A DNA stretch of 64,000 bases from Rhizomonospora bruguierae (GCF_018397995.1 NZ_BBQH01000014.1:124001-188000); one strand, 5' to 3'. Positions 41,996 to 51,351 are shown, counted from the first letter of the stretch. Notes: generated from the letters alone by a model not told the origin. Translations and numbers: made by a program.

Positions 41996-42574
41996 ATGGT
42001 GACCAGGGATGCTGCGGCGATCGCCGCGCCGGGAGCCGGGCAGTCGGCGGCCGGTCGGTGGTCGAGAATCGTGGAGTTCGTCGACCGGCTGCTCGGCCGG
42101 CTCGATCGGGCGGTGCTGGCGGTGGCGAGCGCGCTGTTCTGCGCGCTGGTGGGAGTGGTTATCGCGGCCGTCTTCTTCCGGTACGTGCTCAACTCCTCCC
42201 TGCTGTGGGGGGAGGAACTTGCCCGCTACCTCGCCATGTGGCTGGTGTTCCTCGGGCTCAGCTGCGCGCACCGCCGCAACGAGCACGTCTCGGTCGGCTC
42301 GGTGTTGCGGCGGGCGCCGCTGCTGGGCGCCGCCGGGGCGCGGCGCATCGCCGAGGCCGTCACCGTCTTCTTCTGCGCCGTGGTGACCCTGCTCGGCGCG
42401 GAGTTGACCGTCCTCAACTTCGAACGGCACCAGACCAGTCCGGCGCTCCAGATCCCGATCGCCTGGGCGTACCTGGCGATCCCGGTGGGCTTCCTGCTGA
42501 TGACGCTTCAGGCCCTCGTCCGGCTGGTCGGGCCGGAACCCGCCGTCGACGGGCACGAGGAGGTCCAGCCGTGA
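41996..42574 (+). CDS. dctQ: TRAP transporter small membrane subunit DctQ
   Basis: A 192-residue protein with four membrane helices. The family core WGEELARYLAMWLVFLG follows the second helix. The longer N terminus (residues 1-30) is hydrophilic. It is 7 nt after dctP and overlaps dctM (GTGA), consistent with stoichiometric assembly of the QM membrane complex. Confidence 0.92.
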   Translation: MVTRDAAAIAAPGAGQSAAGRWSRIVEFVDRLLGRLDRAVLAVASALFCALVGVVIAAVFFRYVLNSSLLWGEELARYLAMWLVFLGLSCAHRRNEHVSVGSVLRRAPLLGAAGARRIAEAVTVFFCAVVTLLGAELTVLNFERHQTSPALQIPIAWAYLAIPVGFLLMTLQALVRLVGPEPAVDGHEEVQP

Positions 42575-43857
42575 TCCAGCTCGTCGGTGGATTCGTGGGC
42601 CTGATGGCCGTCGGCGTGCCGCTGGCGCTGGTGGTCCTCGGGGCGGGGATCCTCTACGTCTGGTACGCCACGGACGTGCCGATGACGATCGTCGCGCAGC
42701 GGCTGTTCGTCGGCATGGACGACTTCACGCTGATGGCGATCCCGCTCTTCGTGCTGGCCGGCTACCTGATGAACGAGGTCGGGCTCACCGAGCGGCTGCT
42801 GGTGCTTGCCCGGATCATCATGCGCAAGGTCTACGGCGGCCTGGCGCACATCGCCACGCTGGTGTCGATGCTCTTCGGCGGCGTCACCGGGGCGGCCGCC
42901 GCCGACCTGGCCGCCGTCGGGATCACGATGGTGCCGGAGATGGAGAAGGACGGCTACAGCCGCGAGTTCTCCATCGCGACGATCACGGCGGCGTCGCTGA
43001 TGGGCGCGGTCATCCCGCCGAGCATCCCGTTCATCATCTACGGCGTACAAAGCGAGACGTCGATTGGTGACCTCTTCGTCGCCGGCATCATTCCGGGCAT
43101 TCTGATCGGCGTCGTGGTGATGGTGATGAACTTCGTCATGCTCAAGCGCAGCGGCTTCCGGCCGCGGCAGCAGGCGGCCGCGGAGCGGAAGCCGGCCACC
43201 CCGCTGCCCGTCGCGCTGCGCGACGCGGCCATCGCCGTGCTCATGCCGGTGGTGATCATCGGAGGGATCCTGGCCGGGATCTTCACGCCGACCGAGGCGG
43301 CCGGCGTGGCGGTGGCGTACGCGCTGCTCATCGGCCTCGTCGTGTTCCGGACGCTGACCTGGCGGAAGATCCGCGTGGTGCTGGAGAAGTCGACGGTCAT
43401 GAGCTCCGTGATCATGATCATCGTGGTCGCGTCGGCGCTGCTGAACTGGTGCCTGGCCTACTCCCAGCTGCCGGCGAAGGTGGCCAGCGCCCTGCTGTCG
43501 GTCACCGACAGCCAGGCGGTCTTCCTGCTGATCTCGCTGGTCATCCTGTTGCTCGTCGGCATGCCGCTCGACCCGGTGCCCGGGATCATCGTGGTGACGC
43601 CCGTGCTGCTGCCCGCGGCGATTCAGTTCGGCGTCGACCCCGTCCACTTCGGTGTGGTCGTCGTGCTGGCCCTGACCATCGGGCTGGCGACCCCGCCGGT
43701 GGGTGCGAGCCTGTTCGTGGCGATGTCCATCAGCCGGGTCTCGATGGGGCGGCTGAGCATCGCCATCACCCCGTTCCTGGTGGCGCTCCTGGTGCTGACC
43801 CTGCTCATCACCTACGTGCCGCAGACGTACAACTGGCTCCTGCCACTGTTGCGCTGA
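42571..43857 (+). CDS. dctM: TRAP transporter large membrane subunit DctM
   Basis: A 428-residue permease with about 12 membrane helices. MAIPLFVLAGYLM, SMLFGGVTGAAAADLAAVG, MGAVIPPSIPFIIYG, GIFTPTEAAGVAVAYAL and GLATPPVGASLFVA are the DctM signature blocks. The start is GTG 42571 within the dctQ stop, with GAGGAGG upstream. It uses a sodium or proton gradient to import the DctP-bound solute. Its stop lies 6 bp from the stop of the convergent LacI gene. Confidence 0.93.
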   Translation: MIQLVGGFVGLMAVGVPLALVVLGAGILYVWYATDVPMTIVAQRLFVGMDDFTLMAIPLFVLAGYLMNEVGLTERLLVLARIIMRKVYGGLAHIATLVSMLFGGVTGAAAADLAAVGITMVPEMEKDGYSREFSIATITAASLMGAVIPPSIPFIIYGVQSETSIGDLFVAGIIPGILIGVVVMVMNFVMLKRSGFRPRQQAAAERKPATPLPVALRDAAIAVLMPVVIIGGILAGIFTPTEAAGVAVAYALLIGLVVFRTLTWRKIRVVLEKSTVMSSVIMIIVVASALLNWCLAYSQLPAKVASALLSVTDSQAVFLLISLVILLLVGMPLDPVPGIIVVTPVLLPAAIQFGVDPVHFGVVVVLALTIGLATPPVGASLFVAMSISRVSMGRLSIAITPFLVALLVLTLLITYVPQTYNWLLPLLR

Positions 43858-43863
43858 GCGGCG

Positions 43864-44889
43864 TCACGCCGCCCCGGCCGGCCGTGCGCTGGAGTCGCGC
43901 ACGACCAGCCGGGGCGGCAGCACGACCGACTCGATCGCCGCCCCGTTGATCCGGTCGATCAACAGCTCGACCGCCCGGTGACCCATGTCCGGGAGCGGGA
44001 CGTGCACGCTGGTGAGCGGGATCGGCAGCAGCGCCGCGGTCTCCGAGTCGTTGTAGCCGACGACGGCCAGGTCGTCGGGAACGCGCAGGCCGCGACGGCG
44101 GGCGGCGGCCATGGTGGCCAGTGCGCTGACGTCGTTGATGGCGAACACCGCGGTCGGGCGGTTCCGCGTCGCCAGCAGCTCCTCGGCGGCCGCCAGCCCG
44201 CTCTGCGCGTCGAACCGGCCGCAGCGCACCAGGCCGGGCGCGAACCGCACGTCGAACTCGCGCAGCGCGCGCTTGTAGCCTTCGAGCCGGAATTGGCCGG
44301 TACTGGTGGTCAGCGGGCCGGCGAGGTGCCCGATGCGCCGGTGTCCGGCCTCGAGCAGATGACGGGTGGCCAGGTAGCCGCCCAGTTCGTCGTCGCCGCG
44401 CACCGAGGGATGGTCGCCTGCGGCGCGGTTGAGCAGGACGAACGGGAAGTTGTCCTGGGCCAGCACGGGCAGGAGCTGGTCGTCGATGGTCGGGGTGGCC
44501 AGCACCAGCCCGTCCACCCGGCGGTCGATCAGCCGGTTGACGATCTCGCGCTGCGACTCCTCGCGGTCGAACGTGTTGACGGTTATCGCCTGGTAGCCGA
44601 GGATCCGGGCGCGTTCCTCGGCGGCCTCGAACATCTGGGCGAGCACGACGTCGGTGAGCCGCGGGATCACCAGGCCGATCATCGTGGTGCGCTGGGTGCG
44701 CAGGCTGCGCGCCCACGGGTTCGGCTCGTAGCCGAGTTCCCGGGCCACCTTCTGGATGCGGGCGAGCGTCTCCGGCGGCACCCGGGCGTCCGGGTGGCCG
44801 TTCAGGGCCCGGGAGGCCGTGGACGGGTGGACACCGGCCGCCGCGGCGATGCTCTTCAGCGTCGGTTGTCGGTGCATCCGTTGTGTCAC
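43864..44889 (-). CDS. LacI-family transcriptional repressor
   Basis: A 341-residue LacI/GalR regulator. The N-terminal helix-turn-helix reads LKSIAAAAGVHPSTASRALN, the hinge is RSLRTQRTTMIGLVIP, and a periplasmic-binding-like sensor domain ends the protein. The start is GTG 44889, five bases after GGGAGG; ATG 44877 is the alternative. It is divergent from hyuA. Palindromes at 44996-45011 and 39871-39886 are the likely targets, so it should control the hyuA operon, the aldolase/TRAP operon and perhaps itself. The inducer is probably the substrate or first product. Confidence 0.92.
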   Translation of the reverse strand: MTQRMHRQPTLKSIAAAAGVHPSTASRALNGHPDARVPPETLARIQKVARELGYEPNPWARSLRTQRTTMIGLVIPRLTDVVLAQMFEAAEERARILGYQAITVNTFDREESQREIVNRLIDRRVDGLVLATPTIDDQLLPVLAQDNFPFVLLNRAAGDHPSVRGDDELGGYLATRHLLEAGHRRIGHLAGPLTTSTGQFRLEGYKRALREFDVRFAPGLVRCGRFDAQSGLAAAEELLATRNRPTAVFAINDVSALATMAAARRRGLRVPDDLAVVGYNDSETAALLPIPLTSVHVPLPDMGHRAVELLIDRINGAAIESVVLPPRLVVRDSSARPAGAA

Positions 44890-44965
44890 CGGGACCTCCC
44901 GCTCGCGCGGCGTGTATCGCCGCACCCTGATGTGTGGACCACGGTATTCCAACCGCCGAGGTTTA

Positions 44966-44994
44966 TTGACTCGGCTCGGGGCCCACCATATGGT
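44966..44994 (+). promoter_or_regulatory. Promoter of the hyuA operon
   Basis: TTGACT at 44966-44971, a 17-nt spacer and TATGGT at 44989-44994. A small palindrome ACCATATGGT (44985-44994) covers the -10. Start of transcription would be near 45001, inside the operator. Confidence 0.75.
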
Positions 44995-44995
44995 A

Positions 44996-45011
44996 GCGCA
45001 ATCGATTGCGC
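44996..45011. promoter_or_regulatory. LacI-family operator (perfect 16-bp palindrome)
   Basis: GCGCAATCGATTGCGC is a perfect palindrome with a central CG, typical of LacI/GalR operators, one base after the -10 box of the hyuA promoter. Binding here would block initiation. Confidence 0.8.
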
Positions 45012-45100
45012 GGATGCCCGGCACCCGCGCCCGGTCCCCTACCTGACACACCGGGGCCGGGTGTCCGCCGGCGTACGTGCCGGTTCGGGAGGTGAAGGAC

Positions 45101-47203
45101 ATGCCGTACGTGCTGGGTGTCGACATCGGAGGCACGTTCACCGATGTGTGCGTCGTGGACGTGCACTCCGGCCAGGAGTTCGTGGCCAAGGCCCCGACCA
45201 CCCCCGACGACCTGATCGAGGGGCTGTTCGAGGGGCTGCGGCTCGCCGCCGAACAGCTCGACCTCACCACCGAGGCGATGCTCGCCGAGACGGTGCGTTT
45301 CTCGCACGCGACGACGCAGACCACCAACGTGATGTTCACCTGGACGGGTGGCTCCGTCGTGGGATTGCTCACCACGCGCGGCTTCGCCGACGAGCTGCTC
45401 ATCATGCGGGCCCGCGGCCGCGTCGCCGGCAAGAGCCTCACCGAGCGCCGGCACCTGCGCGCGACCGACAAGCCGCCGCAGATCGTGCCGCGGGAGCGGA
45501 TGGGCGAGGTCGCCGAGCGCGTCGACCGGCACGGCCGGGTCGTCGAGGAGATCGACACCGGGGCGGTGCGGCGCACGGTGGAGGACCTGCTCGCCAACGG
45601 CGTGGAGGCGTTCGCCGTCTCCCTGCTGTGGAGTCACCAGAACCCGGTCCACGAGCTGGCCGTCCGGGACGTGATCCACGAGGTCGCCCCGCACGCCCAC
45701 GCGTCGCTCTCGCACCAGATCGCCCCGATCACCGGTGAGTACGAGCGGGCGTCCACCACGGTGGTCAACGCCTACGTCGGGCCGACCCTGGAGCGCTACC
45801 TCCAGCGGCTCGAACAGCAGCTGAAGAACCGGGGCCTGCGCGTGCCGATCCTGGTGTTCCAGGCCGGGGGCGGGGTCAACGACGTCAGGTCGACGCTGCC
45901 GGTGAGCACGATCGAGTCCGGCCCCGCCGCGGGCATGGTCGCCGTGCGGAAGCTGTCCGTCGCCGCCGGCCGGCCGAACATCATCGCCACCGACGTGGGC
46001 GGCACCACGTTCAAGGTCGGTCTGGTCATCAACGGCCGCTGGACGGTCGCGCCGGAGACGATCATCAACCAGTACACCCTGCTGTCCCCGATGATCGACA
46101 TCGTCTCGATCGGTGCCGGCGGCGGCAGCATCGCCTGGGCGGACAGCGGCCGGCTCCGGATCGGCCCGATGTCGGCGGGCGCCTCGCCCGGACCGGCCTG
46201 CTACGGCTGGGGCGGGCAGCGGCCCACCGTCACCGACGCCGACGTCCTGCTCGGCTACCTCGCCCCGGAACGGTTCCTGGACGGGCGGCTGCGGCTGCGC
46301 ACCGACCTGGCCACCGAGGCGGTGAAGCGGCACGTCGCCGACCCGCTGTTCGGCGGGGACGTGATCGCCGCCGCGGCCGGGATCCGGCAGGTGGTGGACG
46401 CGCACATGAGCGACCTGGTACGCAAGGCCACGATCGAGCGGGGGTACGACCCGCGCGAGTTCGTCCTGGCCGCATACGGGGGAGCGGGGCCGGTGCACGC
46501 CGCCGGGTACGCGCGCAACCTCGGCGTTCGCGAGATCGTCGTTCCGTTGAGCGCCACCGCCTACTCGGCCTTCGGCGCGGTGGTCTCCGACACCATCCAG
46601 AGCGCCCAGCGGTCCGTCAGCCACGACCTGAGCGAGGACGACGAGGCGCTGGAGGGCGCGTACCGGGAACTGGAGGCGCGGGCCCGGCGGGCGCTCGACG
46701 CGCAGGGGCTCGACGGTCCGGGCGTCCAGCTGTCCAGGTGGGCCGACATGCGCTACGAGCGGCAGCTCCACGACGTGCGCGTCGGGCTGCCGGACGGCGA
46801 CCACGAGGGGTCGATCTCGGCGCGGCTGGCCCGGGCGTTCGACGCCAGATACCGGCTGCTGTACGGCGACGCCGCGCGGCTGGGGTCGGCCCGGGCGGTC
46901 GTGCTGCGGATCGGGGTGGATGCAGTCGCGCCGAACGAGATCGCGCTGCTGGATGTCGTGCCGGGGCCCGCCGCCCGGCGCGCGGTCGAGCCGGCCAGCC
47001 GCCGCGACGTGTACTGGCCGGAGGAGCGCCGCTGGCTCCCGACGGCCGTCCACATCGGATCGTCATTGCGCCCCGGGGGCCTCGTCGAGGGCCCGGCGAT
47101 CGTCGAGCAGCCGGGCACCAGCATCGTCATCCCGGCCGACGCGCGCGGGCAGGTGGACCCGGCCCGGAACCTCATCATCAGCTTCAGCCCGTTGGGAGAT
47201 TGA
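45101..47203 (+). CDS. hyuA: Hydantoinase/oxoprolinase subunit A (HyuA/AcxA-like)
   Basis: A 700-residue ATP-dependent subunit of the hydantoinase A/acetone carboxylase beta family. The N-terminal phosphate motif is LGVDIGGTFTDVCVVD, with TTQTTNVM and later FQAGGGVNDVRST, SGPAAGMVAV, IATDVGGTTFKVG and YGGAGPVHAAGYA. Such enzymes use ATP to open cyclic amides (hydantoins, 5-oxoproline) or carboxylate ketones. ATG 45101 follows GGGAGG. It is 5 nt upstream of the B subunit. The AcxC-like domain on that subunit leaves a carboxylase-type reaction possible. Confidence 0.9.
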   Translation: MPYVLGVDIGGTFTDVCVVDVHSGQEFVAKAPTTPDDLIEGLFEGLRLAAEQLDLTTEAMLAETVRFSHATTQTTNVMFTWTGGSVVGLLTTRGFADELLIMRARGRVAGKSLTERRHLRATDKPPQIVPRERMGEVAERVDRHGRVVEEIDTGAVRRTVEDLLANGVEAFAVSLLWSHQNPVHELAVRDVIHEVAPHAHASLSHQIAPITGEYERASTTVVNAYVGPTLERYLQRLEQQLKNRGLRVPILVFQAGGGVNDVRSTLPVSTIESGPAAGMVAVRKLSVAAGRPNIIATDVGGTTFKVGLVINGRWTVAPETIINQYTLLSPMIDIVSIGAGGGSIAWADSGRLRIGPMSAGASPGPACYGWGGQRPTVTDADVLLGYLAPERFLDGRLRLRTDLATEAVKRHVADPLFGGDVIAAAAGIRQVVDAHMSDLVRKATIERGYDPREFVLAAYGGAGPVHAAGYARNLGVREIVVPLSATAYSAFGAVVSDTIQSAQRSVSHDLSEDDEALEGAYRELEARARRALDAQGLDGPGVQLSRWADMRYERQLHDVRVGLPDGDHEGSISARLARAFDARYRLLYGDAARLGSARAVVLRIGVDAVAPNEIALLDVVPGPAARRAVEPASRRDVYWPEERRWLPTAVHIGSSLRPGGLVEGPAIVEQPGTSIVIPADARGQVDPARNLIISFSPLGD

Positions 47204-47208
47204 GCGAC

Positions 47209-49437
47209 ATGATGGACCGTATCGACCCCGTTGTCTTCGAAGTCGTGTGGCACCGCATCCTCGACATCACCGAAGAGATGGGCATCAAGTACATGCGCAC
47301 GTCGGGCTCGCCGATCCTCGTCGGCGCCTACGACGCCAGCACCGGGATCACGCTGCCGGACGGCCAGCTCGTGGCCATGGGCCCCTACATCACCACCCAG
47401 GCGCACGTGCTGCGGTTGCTCGTCGCCTCCGTGCTGGAGCGGCGCACCGCGCACCCGGGCATCAACCCCGGCGACATGTTCATCTGCAACGACCCCTACC
47501 TGGGCGCCACCCACCAGCCCGACGTGGCGACGGTCGCCCCGGTGCACCACGACGGCGTCCTGCGCGCCTGGGTCGGCGCCTCGGGCCACTGGCTGGACAT
47601 CGGCGGTTCGGAGCCGGGCGGGTTCAACATGAACGCGCGCTCCGTCTTCGACGAGGGGCTGCGGCTGCCCCCGACCAAGCTGGTCGAGGCGGGCGAGATC
47701 CGCGAGGACATCGTCGAGCTGATCATGGCGCAGGTCCGGGAGCCCCTGGCCGAGCTGGACCTGCGCGGCCAGCTCGTCGCCAACCAGGTCGGCCGCGAGC
47801 GGCTGCTCGGCATCGCCGACGAGTTCGGCCCCGAGGTGCTCGATGCCGTGCTGCGCCGGGGCATCGACCAGGTCGAGGAGCGGATGCGCCAGCGGCTGCG
47901 CTCGCTGCCCGACGGGGTGTGGCGGGAGGTGCAGTACCTCGACCACGACGGCCACGACCGGAACGTACGCAAGATCGTCTGCACCGTGACCAAGCGGGAG
48001 GACCGGCTGACGCTCGACTTCACCGGCTCGGATCCGCAGATCGACGGCTTCGCCAACTGCGCGTACGGCGGACTGCGGGCGGCGGCGCTCTCCGCCGTCT
48101 GCATCGTCCTCGGCTACGACCTCACCTGGAACGACGGCGCGGCCCGGTGCGTGGACATCACGGCGCCCCGGGGCACGATCGTGACCGCCGAGTACCCGAC
48201 CCCCGTGTCGATGTCGACGATCTCCGCCATCATCGTCACGCTCAACCTCTGCCTGGTGGCGCTCTCCCGGGTCATGCTGGCCAGCCCCCGCCACCACGAG
48301 GAGGCGATGGCGAGCTGGTGCGGCACGTCCCTCGGCGTCTCCATGGTCGGCCTCAACTCCGACGGCCTGCTCACCGTGGCCCCCGAAGCGAGCCACTTCG
48401 CCGCCGGATGCGGCGCCCGCACGTACGCGGACGGGGTGGACAGCGGCGGCATCATCATCAACACGACCGCCAACATCCCGTCCATCGAGGCCACCGAGGA
48501 GGCGTACCCGCTGATCTACATGTTCCGGCGGCAGCTCGCCGACTCCGGCGGCCCGGGCCGCTTCCGCGGTGGCGTCTCCGCCGAGGTCGCGATCACCCCG
48601 TACGGGACGGCCGGGCCGCTCGCCACGTCCTTCGCGGGAGTCGGGAACGTAACGCCCAACGCGATCGGCGTGGCGGGTGGACTCCCCGGCGCGACCGTCC
48701 GGTTCCTGCGCTACCTGCGCACCCGCCACCTGGCCGGGAACCGGGCGGCGTCCCCGCTGCCGGGCTCGCTGGACGAGATCCGGGGCGAGTTCACCGTCGG
48801 TGAGCTCAACAGCTCGAAGATCCGGTTCGACACCGACATGATCGAGTACCACAACTGGCAGGGCGGCGGCGGCTTCGGCGACCCGCTGGACCGGGAGCCG
48901 CGGCTGGTCCTGACCGACGTGCGGGCCGGACTGGTCTCCCGCGGCCAGGCGCTTGGGGTGTACGGGGTGGTGCTCACCGGCGAGGCGGGCGCCGACGAGG
49001 TCGACACCGACCGCACCGAGCGGCACCGCGACGAGCTGCGCCGCGAACGCCTGCGCCGCGCGACCCCGTACGTCGAGCCGTACCCGCTCGCGCTGCCCGA
49101 CGGGCTCGCGGCCGCACCCGGCTCCGGGCGGACACGCTACTGGGACATCGTCGAGATCGACCACGACGCGCAGCGGAGCAGCTGCCTGCGCTGCGGGCAC
49201 CGGCTGGGGCCGGCGCGCGCGGACTTCCGCTCCGGCTGCCTCGTCGAGGAGCTGCCCACCTCCGTCGCCGGGCCGGTCCGGGGGCAGGAGTACGTCGGCG
49301 ACGCGCGGCCGGTGGCGATCCGGCTCTTCTACTGCCCCGGCTGCGGCCGCCAGGTCGAGGCCGACCTGGTGGTCCCGGGGCAGCCCGGTCCGGCGTTCAC
49401 GCTCGTCGGCGCGGCGGCGGAGCCGGCCCATGGCTGA
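47209..49437 (+). CDS. hyuB: Hydantoinase subunit B fused to an AcxC-like zinc domain
   Basis: A 742-residue protein. Residues 1-600 are HyuB/AcxA type: ITTQAHVLRLL, GDMFICNDPYLGATHQPDV (metal and substrate region), NMNARSVFDEG, DFTGSDPQIDGFAN and HNWQGGGGFGDPLDR. Residues about 630-742 look like the acetone-carboxylase gamma subunit, with CLRCGH and CPGCG cysteine pairs that would bind zinc, separated by the segment FRSGCLVEELPTS. Normally these are separate proteins. ATG 47209 is used (a second ATG at 47212 is possible). It is followed after 90 nt by the FAH-type hydrolase. Confidence 0.87.
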   Translation: MMDRIDPVVFEVVWHRILDITEEMGIKYMRTSGSPILVGAYDASTGITLPDGQLVAMGPYITTQAHVLRLLVASVLERRTAHPGINPGDMFICNDPYLGATHQPDVATVAPVHHDGVLRAWVGASGHWLDIGGSEPGGFNMNARSVFDEGLRLPPTKLVEAGEIREDIVELIMAQVREPLAELDLRGQLVANQVGRERLLGIADEFGPEVLDAVLRRGIDQVEERMRQRLRSLPDGVWREVQYLDHDGHDRNVRKIVCTVTKREDRLTLDFTGSDPQIDGFANCAYGGLRAAALSAVCIVLGYDLTWNDGAARCVDITAPRGTIVTAEYPTPVSMSTISAIIVTLNLCLVALSRVMLASPRHHEEAMASWCGTSLGVSMVGLNSDGLLTVAPEASHFAAGCGARTYADGVDSGGIIINTTANIPSIEATEEAYPLIYMFRRQLADSGGPGRFRGGVSAEVAITPYGTAGPLATSFAGVGNVTPNAIGVAGGLPGATVRFLRYLRTRHLAGNRAASPLPGSLDEIRGEFTVGELNSSKIRFDTDMIEYHNWQGGGGFGDPLDREPRLVLTDVRAGLVSRGQALGVYGVVLTGEAGADEVDTDRTERHRDELRRERLRRATPYVEPYPLALPDGLAAAPGSGRTRYWDIVEIDHDAQRSSCLRCGHRLGPARADFRSGCLVEELPTSVAGPVRGQEYVGDARPVAIRLFYCPGCGRQVEADLVVPGQPGPAFTLVGAAAEPAHG

Positions 49438-49527
49438 GCTGACCGACCGGGAGGGCGCGAGCCGGCAACCGGCCGACGCCGCGCCGATCTGCCGGGTCGT
49501 CAAGTCGAGTGAGGGAAAGGGAACATC

Positions 49528-50376
49528 GTGCGCATTGGTCGGATAGCTGTCGGTGGCCGGACCGAGTTCGCCGTCGAGGTGGCGCCGCGATCGTGGGCGC
49601 CCCTGTCGGCGGTCGGCCTCGACTACCCCGATCTGCCGAGCCTGATCACCGACCTGGGCTCGGTGACCGACCGGGTCGCCCAGGGCGGGCTCAGCACCAT
49701 CGAGGCGGATGATCTCACCCTGAGGTGCCCGGTGGTGCGCCCCGCGAAGATGCTCGCCATCGGCCTGAACTACGCCGATCACGCCCGGGAGACCGGGGCG
49801 ACCCCGCCGGAACGCCCGGTGGTCTTCGCGAAGTACACCAACTCGCTGAACGACCCGTACGGTCGGGTGGTGATCGGCGGCGACGTGACGCAGCAGGCGG
49901 ACTACGAGGCGGAACTCGCCGTGGTGATCGGCCGGCGCGCGCGGCGGGTGGCCGAGGCCGACGCGTACGCGCACGTCTTCGGCTACGCGGTGGCCAACGA
50001 CGTGTCGGCGCGGGACTGGCAGCGCACCGACGCCCAGTTCTCCCGATCGAAGAGCGCCGACACGTTCTGCCCGGTCGGGCCGTGCGTCACCACCGCCGAC
50101 GAGGTCCCGGAGCCGGGCGCCCTGCGCATCTCCTCGCGGGTGAACGGCGAGGTGCGGCAGGATTCGACCACCGCCCAGATGATCTTCACGATCCCGCGGC
50201 TGATCGCCTTCCTGTCCGCGACCATCACCCTGGAGCCCGGCGACGTGATCCTCACCGGGACGCCGCCGGGCGTCGGCCTCGGCTTCCGGCCGCCGCGCTT
50301 CCTGGCCCCCGGCGACGTCGTGGAGTGCGAGGTGGAGGGGCTCGGCATGATCAGGAACGAGTTCGTCGGGGCTTGA
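49528..50376 (+). CDS. Fumarylacetoacetate hydrolase-family hydrolase
   Basis: A 282-residue FAH protein. AIGLNYADHARETG opens the catalytic domain, ADYEAELAVVIG carries the E-x-E metal ligands, YAVANDVSARDWQ supplies the Asp ligand and conserved Arg, and VILTGTPPGVGLG is the C-terminal signature. It probably hydrolyses a C-C bond or decarboxylates a 2-keto acid downstream of HyuAB. The start is GTG 49528 after GGGAAAGGGA. It is the last gene of the hyuA operon. Confidence 0.92.
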   Translation: MRIGRIAVGGRTEFAVEVAPRSWAPLSAVGLDYPDLPSLITDLGSVTDRVAQGGLSTIEADDLTLRCPVVRPAKMLAIGLNYADHARETGATPPERPVVFAKYTNSLNDPYGRVVIGGDVTQQADYEAELAVVIGRRARRVAEADAYAHVFGYAVANDVSARDWQRTDAQFSRSKSADTFCPVGPCVTTADEVPEPGALRISSRVNGEVRQDSTTAQMIFTIPRLIAFLSATITLEPGDVILTGTPPGVGLGFRPPRFLAPGDVVECEVEGLGMIRNEFVGA

Positions 50377-50408
50377 CGGGTCCGCTTCGGGCGGGGACGG
50401 TGCGACCG

Positions 50409-50549
50409 GGTCACCGCCTCGGTCTCGCCGGCAAGCCCGTCGGAAACCACATCTCCACCATCTTCACCAAACTGCAGGCCGCCATCCGCGCCGAAGCCAT
50501 TGTCCGCGCCCGGGACGCAGGGCTCGGCCGTGACCGACCGGGCTATTGA
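50409..50549 (+). pseudogene. C-terminal relic of a LuxR/NarL-type response regulator
   Basis: The frame at 50409-50549 reads GLAGKPVGNHISTIFTKLQ and then AIVRARDAGLG before TGA. This closely follows the end of NarL-type DNA-binding domains (pattern KTVRNHVSxIFTKLQ...AIVRARDAGLG). Only the last 46 codons remain; the recognition helix has lost residues (KPVGN for KTVRN) and nothing upstream in any frame looks like a receiver domain. It is a decayed fragment with no start codon. Confidence 0.75.
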
Positions 50550-50648
50550 CCCGGCCGGCCCGCACGCCGGTGAGTCGAATACCTCACGCCCCGGCCGGGG
50601 CCCGCGAATCCCGGGGTCCCGGCCGGTCACCGCCGGGTCGCGCGACGG

Positions 50649-51296
50649 TCAGGTCTGCGGCCGTGACCCGGCGGAGAACCAGTTTGGGAAGTCGGCGGCG
50701 AGCGGACCGTGCACCCGCACCTGCGGCGACGGCAACCGGGTGCGACCGACCACGACCTGTGCGAGCGCGGGTCGGTCGGTATTTACCCACAGGTCTACAT
50801 CGAAGCCCGGCGGCCGGCAGCATGCCGTCACGTCGCCGGGCCGGGCCACCAGCCATCCGGTGCCCTGCGGATCGTCGGTGAACTGGAACTCCAGCACCGT
50901 TCGGCCCGGCGGCAGCCGGTCGTGCCGGACGATCTGCCGCAACCGCCATAGCAGCCAGCCCGCGTCGAGCTGAGCCGGATCGGGGTGACCGAACAACCAC
51001 TGCCGGGCCCAGTCTCCGAGCTGCCAGACCAAGGGCGCCAGCGCCTGGCCCGCCGCGGTCAACTCGTACCCGCCCGGCGGGTACGAGTCGACCAGCCCGG
51101 TGGCCCGCATCCGGCGCAGTCGGCCTGCCAACAGGGTGCGGCTGAGCTGCGGAAGGCCACGGTGGATGTCGTTGAATCGGTGCGAGCCGAGCAGCAACTC
51201 CCGGACGATCAGCAACGTCCAGCGGTCGCCGACGGCGGCCACGGCCGCGGTGACCGGGCAGTACTCCGCCAGCCGGTCCAGTTTTTGTACCACCAC
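50649..51296 (-). CDS. HxlR-family transcriptional regulator with C-terminal SCP2-like domain
   Basis: A 215-residue regulator. Residues 1-100 form the HxlR winged helix (CPVTAAVAAVGDRWTLLIVRELL, whose core is VGDRWTLLIVREL, and RFNDIHRGLPQLSRTLLAGRLR). The C-terminal 100 residues (VLEFQFTDDPQGTGWLVA onward) resemble the SCP2-like sensor part found in some HxlR proteins. The start is GTG 51296. It is divergent from the methyltransferase at 51352 with only 55 bp between, so it probably controls both genes. Confidence 0.88.
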   Translation of the reverse strand: MVVQKLDRLAEYCPVTAAVAAVGDRWTLLIVRELLLGSHRFNDIHRGLPQLSRTLLAGRLRRMRATGLVDSYPPGGYELTAAGQALAPLVWQLGDWARQWLFGHPDPAQLDAGWLLWRLRQIVRHDRLPPGRTVLEFQFTDDPQGTGWLVARPGDVTACCRPPGFDVDLWVNTDRPALAQVVVGRTRLPSPQVRVHGPLAADFPNWFSAGSRPQT

Positions 51297-51298
51297 TC

Positions 51299-51311
51299 TG
51301 GCATTCTGCCA
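51299..51311. promoter_or_regulatory. Candidate operator in the HxlR/methyltransferase divergent region
   Basis: TGGCATTCTGCCA is a 5-bp inverted repeat with a 3-bp centre, just outside the HxlR start. A TAGCCT (-10-like) for the methyltransferase follows at 51313-51318, though no matching -35 is clear. The HxlR protein may bind here. Confidence 0.45.
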
Positions 51312-51351
51312 CCTAGCCTGGTGGCCCGGACAATGACGACAGGGAGACCCG

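Noticed and set aside
39900-50376. Inclusion of the TRAP/HyuAB block in the enediyne cluster
   Set aside because: It has its own promoters, operators and LacI repressor and a coherent catabolic gene set; nothing ties it to the product.
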